Below are positions 39,420 to 48,800 of a stretch of DNA of 64,000 nucleotides, piece by piece. A program made the position numbers and the translations under genes. Location: positions 1 through 64,000 of the forward strand of contig NZ_JADKPR010000010.1 of the NCBI RefSeq assembly GCF_015351475.1, in the 5' to 3' direction. Position 1 is the stretch's first letter. Each line of letters begins with the position of its first letter. The notes below the pieces were generated by a model. That model did no database searches and was not told the DNA's origin. It saw only the letters and a program-made list of their open reading frames with translations. Source of the stretch: Flavobacterium sp. HJJ (GTDB lineage Bacteria > Bacteroidota > Bacteroidia > Flavobacteriales > Flavobacteriaceae).

Positions 39420-39992
39420 ATGAAAAAAGGAAAATTAATCGTATTCTCGGCTCCATCAGGATCTGGGAAAACCACCATAGTTAGACATTTATTAAAACAG
39501 GAAGATTTGAATCTGGAATTTTCCATTTCGGCTGCCACACGCGAAGCACGCGGTGAAGAAGTAAGCGGAAAGGATTATTACTTCATGTCCCTTGAAGAAT
39601 TTAAAAACCATATCCGCGCGGAAGATTTTGTTGAATGGGAAGAAGTGTATCGCGATAATTTTTACGGTACGCTAAAAAGCGAAGTGGAACGCATTTGGGC
39701 TTTAGGCAAAAACGTGATTTTTGATATTGATGTGGCCGGCGGTTTGCGTATCAAACATAAATTTCCAGAGGAAACTTTGGCTGTTTTTGTAAAACCTCCA
39801 AGTGTTGATGAACTTAAAAGAAGACTAAAAGAACGCTCCACCGAAAGCGAAGACAAAATCAATATGCGAATTGCAAAGGCTTCGGTAGAATTGGCAACTG
39901 CTCCCCAATTTGACGTAATTATCAAAAATTATGATTTGGCAGTAGCCCTTGAAGAAGCACATCAATTGGTAAAGGATTTTGTGAAAAAATAA
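39420..39992 (+). CDS. gmk: Guanylate kinase
   Basis: The 190-residue enzyme phosphorylates GMP to GDP. The P-loop SAPSGSGKTT lies at residues 9-18, the GMP-binding block SISAATREARGEEVSGKDY near 38, and the lid region LKRRLKERSTESEDKINMR near 133. Length is standard. It is followed by the nadD gene after a repeat-rich gap. Confidence 0.96.
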   Translation: MKKGKLIVFSAPSGSGKTTIVRHLLKQEDLNLEFSISAATREARGEEVSGKDYYFMSLEEFKNHIRAEDFVEWEEVYRDNFYGTLKSEVERIWALGKNVIFDIDVAGGLRIKHKFPEETLAVFVKPPSVDELKRRLKERSTESEDKINMRIAKASVELATAPQFDVIIKNYDLAVALEEAHQLVKDFVKK

Positions 39993-40002
39993 TTATTACA
40001 CA

Positions 40003-40085
40003 AAGGTTCACAAAGAAAACGCAGAGATACACAAAAAGTCTTTGCGAATCTTTGCGAAAAAACTCTGTGAAATTCTGCGAAACTA
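40003..40085. repeat. CTTTGCGAA-word palindromic repeat
   Basis: The left half has CACAAAGGTTCACAAAG words and the right half has CTTTGCGAATCTTTGCGAA words, with imperfect complementarity. The whole gmk-nadD gap consists of this element, and it ends just before the nadD start. Confidence 0.7.
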
Positions 40086-40086
40086 C

Positions 40087-40668
40087 ATGAAAATCGGACT
40101 TTATTTCGGAACGTTTAATCCCATCCATGTTGGGCATCTCATCATTGCCAATCACATGGCAGAACATTCCGATTTGGATCAGGTTTGGATGGTTGTTACA
40201 CCGCACAATCCACTCAAAAAGAAAAGCAGTTTGCTCGATGATCACCATCGTTTGCAGATGGTTTATCTGGCCACCGAAGATTTTCCTAAAATAAAACCTT
40301 CGGATATTGAGTTCAAATTACCACAACCGAATTATACGGTAAATACATTGGTTCATTTAGAAGAGAAATATCCTAATCACGAGTTTTCCCTAATCATGGG
40401 TGAAGACAATTTGAAGTCATTTCACAAATGGAAAAATTATGAAGCGATTTTGGAACATCACAACATTTATGTTTATCCCCGCATTTCGTCTGAGGCTGAA
40501 AATTTAGAACTAAAAAATCATCCTAAAATCCATTTGATTGATGCTCCTGTTGTGGAAATATCTTCGACTTCTATCAGAGAGAATGTCAAAAAAGGAAAAA
40601 ATGTACAGCCTTTATTACCTAATAAAGTTTGGGAATATATTGATCACAATAATTTTTATAAAAAGTAA
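40087..40668 (+). CDS. nadD: Nicotinate-nucleotide adenylyltransferase
   Basis: I start at ATG 40087, giving MKIGLYFGTFNPIHVGHLII; the longer frame from 40042 would read through the repeat in front. The 193-residue enzyme adenylylates nicotinate mononucleotide in NAD synthesis. The GTFNPIHVGH nucleotide-binding signature and the C-terminal ISSTSIRENV motif are both present. It converges on nadV; NadD together with the neighbouring salvage genes would complete NAD synthesis. Confidence 0.93.
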   Translation: MKIGLYFGTFNPIHVGHLIIANHMAEHSDLDQVWMVVTPHNPLKKKSSLLDDHHRLQMVYLATEDFPKIKPSDIEFKLPQPNYTVNTLVHLEEKYPNHEFSLIMGEDNLKSFHKWKNYEAILEHHNIYVYPRISSEAENLELKNHPKIHLIDAPVVEISSTSIRENVKKGKNVQPLLPNKVWEYIDHNNFYKK

Positions 40669-40706
40669 AAAAGCCCAAATGAGTTGATCACTTAGGCTAT
40701 TAGTTT
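40665..40706. terminator. Weak bidirectional terminator
   Basis: AGCCCAAATGA (40672-40682) and TCACTTAGGCT (40688-40698) pair at 9 of 11 positions, with A-rich and T-rich flanks. It separates convergent nadD and nadV. Confidence 0.5.
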
Positions 40707-42179
40707 TTATAACGTTAGTTGCGGTACATTCTTTTTGACTTGATCTCGAATTTCAGATAAACTTAAATCAATTAAAAGTTTTCCGTCTCTAAAAACTTCT
40801 TTCAATTCTCCTTTTTGCTCTTCTTCCCAAGACACTTCATCTTTTAAAATATATCTGCCATCAGCCAATTCAATTTTCATTAATCCTTTGGCTGATTTTT
40901 TGGTACCGTCATCTGTAATTGGATCTTTAAAAATAGCTCTTCCCTCACCGTTTACTTCTCCGTACGTAGCTTTCATCGCAAATCCAAAAGTATCTCTTGT
41001 ATTGTATTGATAAGTAAATGAACCTATTCCAAGCACTATATTGGTAGATGCAAAACCTTTTGCTTTCAATCGTTCACAAATGGCTGTTGCTCTAGCCACG
41101 GTAATACTGTCTCCATAAATAGCTCCTATTTGAGGAACTAATTCTTTGAACCCTTTTTCATTTATTGTACCGCCAAAAACATCCCAAAGCAATTCGATTA
41201 CCCCTTTCCTTTCCTGCTCGGTTTTGCCATTTGGGTTACCACAGATAATATCAACCGGATCACCGCTGTCTGGACGAACGACTACTTTTCCTGCTCTGGA
41301 AACTATTTGATTTTTTAATCGAGGCAGATAATCAGTAAGTACTTTCCATAAATCCCAAGTATCAGAAACGATAGAAACTATTCCTTTTGGATACACCTCG
41401 CAGATTAATCTTTCGAAAGTTTCGTATTCTCCTTCAGTTGTACCCATACACATTACAGAATGCTCGGTTGCTGCAACAGAGCCTGCTATTAATTCAGTAT
41501 CTGAATTGGCATTGTAATATTCTTCTAAAAAATCAATTGCCGGAATCGTATCAGTTCCTGTAAAACTCAATAAATGTCCAGCTGCTGATGTTACTGCAGC
41601 CTCGATACAGCCCATGCCGCGCATCGAGAAATCGTGGCCCTGCCAATCAACAAATTCGGGCATTGAAGAAGTTTCTTTGGCATATTTGTCCAATACTTTT
41701 CTATATTGTTTTGCAATAGTAGCCGAATTACAAGGCAGCCAGATTACTGCGGAAAGCAGTGTTTCGAAATAATTGGTCAGCCAAAAAAACTCAGGAATTG
41801 TATTGTACATTGTGAACATAGGCACACGGACAGGCACGCTGGCACCTTCTGGCAAAGCCTTAAAAACCATAGGAATATATCCCAAATCATGCAAATCCTC
41901 TATATGTTTTGTGCCTACTTGGTTTTCACCCAAATAATTATTGATTCTGCGGGCATATTTTTTCACAACTGCCTCTTTTGGCTGTTTGAAAAAATGTTGA
42001 TCAAAATCTTGGATAATATATCTTTTAAGGAAATACTGCAATCCAAAAAATACAACTTCGTCAATGCCTTCAATCCTTGATTTTCTAGGAGTCCAATTAG
42101 AATATACTAATGTAGTTCCGTCTGGGTATTGTCTTTTGTGGTCAACTTTGTAACCATCTGTTAATAATAATGGGTTCAT
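40707..42179 (-). CDS. nadV: Nicotinamide phosphoribosyltransferase (NAMPT/NadV family)
   Basis: The 490-residue protein begins NPLLLTDGYKVDHKRQYP, contains the GTDTIPAIDFLEEYY block near 210 and the phosphoribosyl-binding region VSIVSDTWDLWKVLTDYL and VRPDSGDPVDIICG near 270-315. The catalytic histidine candidate is in ATEHSVMCMGT. NadV makes nicotinamide mononucleotide from nicotinamide and PRPP. It is the last gene of the NAD/ADP-ribose operon, four bases after the deoxyribosyltransferase-like gene, and a prs-family gene heads the same run. A NARP1-type nicotinamide ADP-ribose transferase role cannot be excluded by eye. Confidence 0.93.
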   Translation of the reverse strand: MNPLLLTDGYKVDHKRQYPDGTTLVYSNWTPRKSRIEGIDEVVFFGLQYFLKRYIIQDFDQHFFKQPKEAVVKKYARRINNYLGENQVGTKHIEDLHDLGYIPMVFKALPEGASVPVRVPMFTMYNTIPEFFWLTNYFETLLSAVIWLPCNSATIAKQYRKVLDKYAKETSSMPEFVDWQGHDFSMRGMGCIEAAVTSAAGHLLSFTGTDTIPAIDFLEEYYNANSDTELIAGSVAATEHSVMCMGTTEGEYETFERLICEVYPKGIVSIVSDTWDLWKVLTDYLPRLKNQIVSRAGKVVVRPDSGDPVDIICGNPNGKTEQERKGVIELLWDVFGGTINEKGFKELVPQIGAIYGDSITVARATAICERLKAKGFASTNIVLGIGSFTYQYNTRDTFGFAMKATYGEVNGEGRAIFKDPITDDGTKKSAKGLMKIELADGRYILKDEVSWEEEQKGELKEVFRDGKLLIDLSLSEIRDQVKKNVPQLTL

Positions 42180-42183
42180 AATT

Positions 42184-42642
42184 TTATTTGTTAGTTAAAT
42201 TTTGTAACAACTCTTCTAAATTTTCATACTGTTGAATATTGTATTTTTCGCATACAATATCAATATTACCCTTTCTCCAAAAATCCTTTTCTACTACTAC
42301 TTTCATTTTTTTTGACTGAGCATAAAGTCCGAATTCTAATAATGATATTGGAGATTTTGTATTATTTGCAAAAAACATAATAATGATATCTACTTTTTCT
42401 AGTGCGTTTAATTCCCAATCTACCTGCTCCTTAAATTGAGGATTTGTAATCGACTGTTCCCAATCTGAATTCCATTTTTCTCTTCTTGGGTTAAACACAA
42501 TATATTGAGTGCTCAAAACCTCTTCACATTTTTTTTGCCAATCAATAGCTTTATCCATTTCTATAGATCCCGCTAGAAAAATAGTTTGGGTATCCTGACT
42601 TATATTGTCGATTGTTTCTGGAGCTCTATATATTTTTTTCAT
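42184..42642 (-). CDS. Nucleoside 2-deoxyribosyltransferase-like protein
   Basis: The 152-residue protein has the fold signature of this family: TIFLAGSIEMDKAIDWQKK (about 20-38), VFNPRREKWNSDWEQS (about 49-64) and IIIMFFANNTKSPISLLEFG (about 87-106), which includes the expected active-site glutamate E104. The fold hydrolyses or transfers N-glycosidic bonds, which fits a neighbourhood built around NAD and ADP-ribose, but the substrate is unknown. It lies between kptA and nadV in the operon. Confidence 0.8.
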   Translation of the reverse strand: MKKIYRAPETIDNISQDTQTIFLAGSIEMDKAIDWQKKCEEVLSTQYIVFNPRREKWNSDWEQSITNPQFKEQVDWELNALEKVDIIIMFFANNTKSPISLLEFGLYAQSKKMKVVVEKDFWRKGNIDIVCEKYNIQQYENLEELLQNLTNK

Positions 42643-42681
42643 TTTATGTACTGGTTTAATAGATTACTAACTTCTATAAAT

Positions 42682-43230
42682 TCAAACCTCAAAATCAATA
42701 TATTCTGCAGGAACTTCATCAATTAACCAAACATTATTTTCGGATAAATAAAACTTAAATCCGTTTTCGAACATTTTTTTGGCTTCTACTTTCAAAATAA
42801 TTGGCTTTCCTCTTCTACTGCCCACTTTTACAGCAGTCTCTTTATCTTTACTCAAGTGAACATATTGCCTGCTCATCTTTTGCAAGCCCTTTTCTTTTAT
42901 TAAATCAATAAATTTTTCGACTGTTCCGTGATACAAAAAATCATTCGGCTCGTACTCTTTTAAATTTAATTCAACATCTATCGAATGACCTTGATTGGCT
43001 CTTATTTTTGTTAAATCCTCATTGAACGTAAATCGCTTTTTGTCATTGGTTTCTACAACTTCCTCTAATAGTTCAAAATCAAATTCTTTTCCAAATTGAT
43101 GGCATTTTTCAATTAATTCATCAACATCTGCCCAGCCGTTTTTGTCTAATTTTAATCCGATAGTTTCAGGCGAATGTCTAAGCACTAGACTCAAAAATTT
43201 GCTGACGCTTTTTGCTATTTTTTCATTCAT
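42682..43230 (-). CDS. kptA: RNA 2'-phosphotransferase (Tpt1/KptA family)
   Basis: The 182-residue protein has the complete family pattern: KFLSLVLRHSPETIGLKLDK at the N-terminus, IRANQGHSIDVELNL near 75, HGTVEKFIDLIKEKGL near 101 and SRQYVHLSKDKETAVKVG-SRRGKP near 120-140. Tpt1/KptA transfers an internal RNA 2'-phosphate to NAD, releasing nicotinamide and ADP-ribose 1'',2''-cyclic phosphate. In this operon the nicotinamide could feed NadV and the ADP-ribose product could feed the macro-domain protein. Confidence 0.93.
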   Translation of the reverse strand: MNEKIAKSVSKFLSLVLRHSPETIGLKLDKNGWADVDELIEKCHQFGKEFDFELLEEVVETNDKKRFTFNEDLTKIRANQGHSIDVELNLKEYEPNDFLYHGTVEKFIDLIKEKGLQKMSRQYVHLSKDKETAVKVGSRRGKPIILKVEAKKMFENGFKFYLSENNVWLIDEVPAEYIDFEV

Positions 43231-43236
43231 CTTTTT

Positions 43237-43872
43237 CTATTTAAGTCTTAATTTTTTATTCAATTTTTCATCTTCAAAAAGAAAAGGTTTTTCAGCTGGA
43301 ATCAGCAGATTGTCCAATTCTTTATTCTGAACAAATTTATATTGCTCTTTTACAAAATTTGAAATATCCTCAATTAATAAAATATCTTCTTTGGAATAAG
43401 ATCTTGTAAATTCGTCTCGCAAACCAATCTGAATTGCTCTTCTTTCTAATTTTTCTCCGTACGGGCTATGATCCGGATCCCATTGTAATCGTACTGAAGA
43501 GGATTTTACTTGTGACTGCCATTCTTCATAACTCACTTCAAATTCTATTGCATAAGAAGAATAAACAGCATTTTGAAGATATTTTTCGAATGCTTCTCTT
43601 TTTAGATGGATTGCCAAAACGACTTCCTGCCCTTCTTTTGTACCCCAGCCGTTTCGATACATAATCCATAAAAAATTGGGCTTAATCCAAGTCATTCGGT
43701 CAAGACTGAAAGCACCTCCAAAAAACTGATTTTTTACGGCAAATTCGCCTATTTCTTTTCGGTATGACTGATATACTATTATTTTTTCATCGTCGTACTG
43801 AGCCATTATATGATAACCAGATTTCGGCCACTCTTTTAATTGCTCGCTATATTTTTTTAATTCTATTTTCAT
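43237..43872 (-). CDS. DUF4291 protein
   Basis: The start chosen is ATG 43870-43872 (MKIELKKYSEQLKEWP); a few upstream residues are also possible. The 211-residue product carries the DUF4291 hallmark: VYQSYRKEIGEFAVKNQ, then FGGAFSLDRMTWIKPNFLWI and MYRNGWGTKEGQEVV. Function is unknown; I recall, unverified, that the family has been linked to ADP-ribosyl chemistry by its gene neighbourhoods, which agrees with the location here. It starts 56 bases after the macro-domain frame ends and is six bases before kptA. Confidence 0.85.
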   Translation of the reverse strand: MKIELKKYSEQLKEWPKSGYHIMAQYDDEKIIVYQSYRKEIGEFAVKNQFFGGAFSLDRMTWIKPNFLWIMYRNGWGTKEGQEVVLAIHLKREAFEKYLQNAVYSSYAIEFEVSYEEWQSQVKSSSVRLQWDPDHSPYGEKLERRAIQIGLRDEFTRSYSKEDILLIEDISNFVKEQYKFVQNKELDNLLIPAEKPFLFEDEKLNKKLRLK

Positions 43873-43928
43873 TTTATTACAACACAATAACGTGATTGCA
43901 TTTTGTTCTTTAATTAATTTTTGGTGGC

Positions 43929-44400
43929 TTAAAAATCATAAACCACGACTTTTATATCTTGATTAGATAACATTTTAAGAATAATTGGTTCTATCATTTC
44001 CCATTTTCCGCCAGCTAAACCACATCCAATTCTTGGCATATGAACTGATGCATTGTTTGTTTTTGCAAAATCAGAGACTGCTTTTAATCCTTCTTCAATA
44101 GCATGATATCGAATTGGAGCTTCGCCGTTTTCATCTTTATTGATTTTATGCTGTCCTAATTAAATTAGTTATCCATAAATTTTCTTCAACCTGAACAAAC
44201 TGTACTTTTCCTAATTCAAAATCATTTTTAGATTTGAACCATTCACGATATTGCTTTTCTGGTTCTTTCCATCTTTTCGAAATAGCCATAACAAATCCTT
44301 TACCCCATCCGCCAATATCATTACAAACGTGAACAATTATCTTATTATCTATTCCTTCTGGAGATGTTGCATCGCCTTTTATATATTGAATATCTTTCAT
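43929..44400 (-). pseudogene. Macro-domain (ADP-ribose phosphatase-like) gene with a frameshift
   Basis: The N-terminal frame (44146-44400) reads MKDIQYIKGDATSPEG, then VHVCNDIGGWGKGFVMAIS and ENLWITNLI, then RTA and stop. Starting from the same place one frame over, GQHKINKDENGEAPIRYHAI is followed by HMPRIGCGLAGGKWEMIEPI and VVVYDF, which completes a typical macro domain. Removing a single base at about 44157 restores one frame of about 155 residues. The family hydrolyses ADP-ribose 1''-phosphate and related substrates (Poa1-like), a natural partner for KptA. It may be a sequencing error or a real inactivation. Confidence 0.82.
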
Positions 44401-44412
44401 CTTTTATTAATT

Positions 44413-44949
44413 TTATTTCAATTCATCCCTAACTTCCATCAAAGCAAAACCCAAAAGATTTAATCCTCTCCATTTTTCTGGATTATTAATGTTTTTATGA
44501 TCTGTTGCCATACCAATTCCCCAAATGGAATCTACCGGACTGGCTTCGACCAAAATTCTTTCTTTGGTATTGATTAGGAATTCTTTTAAATCTGGATTTT
44601 GATTGAACTTATTGAAATTGCCCTGTTTTACTATTTCAAATCTGTTCTTTAGCCAAAGGGAATCTACATAATTCCTTACTTCTCTTCCTAATTTTTTGGC
44701 TTCCGCCGGAGAATTTGCCTGAATTATTTTTTCTAAAACTTCTTGATCATTAAACAGTTCTGCTTTCTTAGCCATCATCCAATGCTCTGCAGTTTTATAA
44801 GTTATGCCTTCTACCACAAATGGACTAATCCACCATTGACTAAAACAGGTTTTCGTAATGGTTCCATCTTTTGACGGCTGATGTCCCCAAAAGAAAACAT
44901 ATTTATTTTCACTATTTTGAGCCACCAATTTTTCCAAACTGTATTTCAT
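44413..44949 (-). CDS. NADAR (YbiA-like) protein
   Basis: The 178-residue protein has the NADAR family pattern: FFWGHQPSKDGTITKTCFSQ near the start, EGITYKTAEHWMMAKKAELF near 48, and the C-terminal SPVDSIWGIGMATDHK and WRGLNLLGFALMEVR. Members are N-glycosidases acting on ADP-ribose-type or riboflavin-pathway substrates; some remove ADP-ribose from guanine in DNA or RNA. The start overlaps the prs stop by four bases (ATGA), showing translational coupling. Confidence 0.93.
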   Translation of the reverse strand: MKYSLEKLVAQNSENKYVFFWGHQPSKDGTITKTCFSQWWISPFVVEGITYKTAEHWMMAKKAELFNDQEVLEKIIQANSPAEAKKLGREVRNYVDSLWLKNRFEIVKQGNFNKFNQNPDLKEFLINTKERILVEASPVDSIWGIGMATDHKNINNPEKWRGLNLLGFALMEVRDELK

Positions 44950-45779
44950 ATCAATTGACTTAATCCTATGACTTCAACACTTTCTCCTTCAAAATCTTTG
45001 AATGAATTGGTAGTAAATATTTTTTCGAAACAATCCAAAACTTCTAATCCTTTATTGAAAATTCCGTGGCTTACAGCCAAATACAGCTTACCGGCATTCT
45101 TGTTTTTCAGCTCTTCGGCTAGTCCAACAAATGTTCCGCCTCCATCACAAATATCATCTACAATCAAACAGTCTGCGCCCTGCAAATCGTCATTATACAC
45201 TTTAAAGCCTGACAATCTTCCTGTTTTTACATCACGGCTTTTACTGCATTCTACCACTTCAACTCCGCCAAGGAATTCTGAAACTTTGTAAATCTTCTTT
45301 AAAGCACCACCGTCGGGAGAAATTAATTTAACGCCGTTACCTGTTGCTTTTACAACTGCTTCAATAAAAGTATGATTCGGAATCACTTCACAATTGTTTA
45401 CCAATGCCGGAGTAACTTCTGAATGCGCATCAAAAACAAACACTTTATCGAATTGCATTCCGTTGATAATATCAGCATACACTTTTACAGATAATGGCTC
45501 TCCTTTTATCATAACCCTGTCCTGTCTTGCGGCAGGAAAATAAGGAATAAAAAGTTCCGTGTCTTTCACACCCATCCTGCGCAACGCGTCAACGGCAATG
45601 CACAATAATCCCAAATCATTGAATGAATTTAGTCTGTGGGTAATAGTGACTTTTTGCGTCACGTCAAAATTTGGTTCTATTTTGATGTGAGGTTCACCAC
45701 CTGAAAAAGTAAAATTCTGAAAACTGATTACTGACTCCGTAGTAAATGGTTTGAAATTTGAATCTAAATTGAGTATCAT
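44946..45779 (-). CDS. prs: Short Prs-family pyrophosphokinase
   Basis: The 277-residue protein is shorter than housekeeping Prs (around 310). It keeps AARQDRVMIKGEPLSVKVYA (about 85-104), the DAHS metal/ATP histidine (about 117) and a ribose-phosphate loop IVDDICDGGGTF (about 210) that differs from canonical DDxxDTAGT. Canonical Prs makes PRPP, the co-substrate of NadV. The divergence and pairing with NadV also resemble the phage NARP1 enzyme Adps, which acts on ADP-ribose; choosing between them needs an alignment. It heads the seven-gene run and sits behind a promoter with two operators. Confidence 0.85.
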   Translation of the reverse strand: MILNLDSNFKPFTTESVISFQNFTFSGGEPHIKIEPNFDVTQKVTITHRLNSFNDLGLLCIAVDALRRMGVKDTELFIPYFPAARQDRVMIKGEPLSVKVYADIINGMQFDKVFVFDAHSEVTPALVNNCEVIPNHTFIEAVVKATGNGVKLISPDGGALKKIYKVSEFLGGVEVVECSKSRDVKTGRLSGFKVYNDDLQGADCLIVDDICDGGGTFVGLAEELKNKNAGKLYLAVSHGIFNKGLEVLDCFEKIFTTNSFKDFEGESVEVIGLSQLI

Positions 45780-45791
45780 AATTTTTTTATT

Positions 45792-45810
45792 TTGCGTTAA
45801 TTATACGCAA
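45792..45810. promoter_or_regulatory. Operator 1 upstream of prs
   Basis: TTGCGTTAATTATACGCAA is a near-perfect palindrome of 19 bases, 12 bases before the prs start codon. It overlaps the minus-strand -7 element (45808-45815) by three bases, as expected for a repressor site. Confidence 0.8.
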
Positions 45811-45838
45811 ATATAAATATTAAATTTAAACTTACAAA
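45808..45838 (-). promoter_or_regulatory. Promoter of the prs-nadV operon
   Basis: On the minus strand TTTG (45835-45838), 19 bases, then TATATTTG (45808-45815) is an exact match to the Bacteroidetes promoter TTTG-N19-TANNTTTG. It lies between two copies of the same palindromic operator. Confidence 0.8.
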
Positions 45839-45843
45839 TTGTT

Positions 45844-45862
45844 TTGTGTAAAAATTACGCAA
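45844..45862. promoter_or_regulatory. Operator 2 upstream of prs
   Basis: TTGTGTAAAAATTACGCAA matches operator 1 in both half-sites. Its centre is 52 bases from that of operator 1 and it lies just upstream of the -33 element, so two bound dimers could face the same side of the helix. Confidence 0.75.
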
Positions 45863-45871
45863 AATATATTT

Positions 45872-48800
45872 TTAATCCTTAAAATATTCCTTTGCAAGCT
45901 TCTGAGCAATCAGTTTTCGCTTTTCTTTTATAGCATCATCTTCGGTTTCAAATGCTTTAACCATCCGCTGTCCCTTGGTTCCTATTCGGCCATATTGAAC
46001 AATTACATTATTATTTTCCGTAGCTATTTCCCAAAACTTATTACTGCCATTCGAAGTGTTGATGTATCTTTCAAAATCAGTATTTACACCTGATTCGGGC
46101 TGAATTTCTTCTTCGGCATCAACAATATCTTCTGTTTCGGCAGAGCTTTGCTCAAATTCAACTTCATCAAAAAATAATTCACTATTAAGCGAAGCTCCAA
46201 TCATTTTCAAAACTCTTGGCCTATTTTCTATCCAATCTTTCGAATAAACTTGACAGATAGTCCAGCCATTTGCCTTCAAAATTTCAGGCCTCAAAAGATA
46301 TTGTTCCAAAATATCATTGTTCGAATAATGTAATTCATCATCAACCATAATTCCCAGAACAAATTCTTCGTCATCAGCCGATTTTTTGATACCCAAATGA
46401 CATTTAAATTTACTCTGACCTATATTTCTCGTTACGAAATAGCCCATTTTTTCAATTTCGTCCAGTAACTGATCTGCTATTTGGCTTGAAACTTGAATAC
46501 TGTTTTTACTGTTGATTGAATTCAGAACATTATTCGCCGATTCCAATTGCCCCAAACTAACCAATTCAGCGTACTGAAGGTATTTTCTAAAATAATTGGC
46601 TCCCTCGTTGTATTCATTTTTAATGTCAAAATATTTTATGGAACTCACGACACACATACTTTTCTTGGCCCTAGAAAAAATAACGTTCAATCGTTTTTCT
46701 CCTCCCCGTTTGTTAATCGGACCAAAATTCATCAGCATTTTTCCCCGCGGATTGTAGCCATAGCAGGTACTCATAATGATAATGTCCCGTTCATCTCCCT
46801 GAACATTTTCAAGATTTTTCACAAAAAGTCCAACAAATTGATTGTTTTCAATACGTTTGTATTCTTCTTCAATCAAGTTTTCAAAAACCTTGTCTCCAAT
46901 ACAAATTGCTTCGATAGCAGTTTCGATTTCATTTTGCTGTTCCATCGAAAAAGCCACAATTCCAATGCTTTGCTCCTTGTTTTGCATCAGAAGTTCCCGA
47001 ACCATATTGGCAATATATTGTGCTTCTTTTACATTCGACCTCGCATTATATACTCCATTTTCGATATAATGGTATGAAATTGGTTTCGAAAACAATTGTT
47101 CCAAATTGTCCTTAGCCTCAATTACATCAGCAACAATTATAGGTTTAGCTGACTTTCCATGATCTTTCAAATCAGGAATCGTCAATAATTTACTGTCATA
47201 AAAAGAAGCATTCGAGAAACCAATTAAGGCTTCGTGTTTGCTTCGATAATGCCAGCCCAGCATAATCGACGGGAATTTTCGTGCGCCCTGCGTCAGGAAA
47301 CTATCAGCATCAAGTGAAAATGAATCGTTATCCTCTTCCGTTGCGTCTGCCCATAAATCATCCTGATTGCCTGAAGAACTTCCAAAGAAATTACTCGGAG
47401 GCATCTGCATTTCGTCCCCAACAATTATTGTTTGCTTGGCTCTGTAAATAGGCACAAGTCCTTCCTCAAGCGTAATTTGGCTCGCTTCGTCAAAAATCAC
47501 GACATCAAAATAGTTTTCATCAACCGGTAATGTATCCGAAACACTCAAAGGACTCATCAGCCAGACGGGTTTTATTTCTCGGACAATCTGCCCCGAATCT
47601 GAAGATGCCAATTCGCGGATAGATTTAAATCGGATGCTTTTACTAAATTCATTTTCAAGAATTTTTCGCCCTTCTGTTATCGATTTTTTTCTTTCTTTTT
47701 GTCCCAAAGTCATTCCAGAAACTGACATTTCAGAAGTTAAAATCAGCTCTTTTAAATTACTGATTTGCTTTGCAATGATATATTTACCATTCAGTTCCAA
47801 TAAATCAACATGCATTTTTTTGATTTTCTGAATCGATGCGTGCAGCAAATCCATGTTGTACCGCTTGTGCGTATAATGAATCGCATAATATTTCTCTAAT
47901 GATCTTTCAGCCAAAGTAATTTTCAAATGATCGAGCGGGATTTTCTTTCCTTTTAATAATTGAATTATGGAAGGATTTATATCCTGAATTTCCTCAAAAA
48001 AAGAAGCATACAAATCAAAATAGGCTTTCTTTTTATTAATTTCTATAATTTCATTTTCAATAGCTGACAAACTTAAATTCTCATAATTTTCGATACTGTC
48101 GCATAAAGAAGAATTTACTTTTAGAAACAAATTTTTGATTACAGCAACTTCTTTTCGTTCTGACTCATTAAGGTTTTTTACAAAATCTAAAATTGTAGAA
48201 TCCAGTTCTTTTCTTAACGTTTCGGTATGGTATTTTAATTCGAATAAATCACCAAGACTATACTTGCTTTCGAAGTCACTTTTTAGGGAATTAAATTTTT
48301 CCTCCAGTTCAAATTGGGTGCTATAATTTTCTAAAACGGCAGATAAACTAGGCTTCACTGCATGTTTATTGATGTCATAAACGGCAAGAATTTCTTTTCT
48401 TGTTTTTTTATAATCAGAATTTATAAAATTAAAAAAGCTGTTTTCATTTTTTCTGATGATTTCCAAAGCAGTTTTGGCCTCGGTTTCAGATACCGTTTTT
48501 ATCCAATGCGGATATTGCTGAGCTAGCTTCTCTATTTCATTTCTTAACTTCAATAAAGTCTGAACATCATTTTCAAGCGATCTGAACAGCGTACTGTTCG
48601 GTTCCAATAATTCAGAAACATTAGCATCAAAATATATAAAACAGGACATTGCTTTTCGGAGAAATTTATGAATCTCAAAAAAAGTATCAATGTTTGTTGG
48701 AATCGAAACAAAATCCAATTGTTCTGAAATATTTTCTACTATTTCCTGACTGTTTTCCAAATCCTTTTTTAAATCGGATACATGCTGAAATTTACGAAAC

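Noticed and set aside
46547-47077. 176-residue plus-strand reading frame within the helicase gene
   Set aside because: It is antisense to the conserved helicase C-terminal motifs and shows no coding signature of its own.
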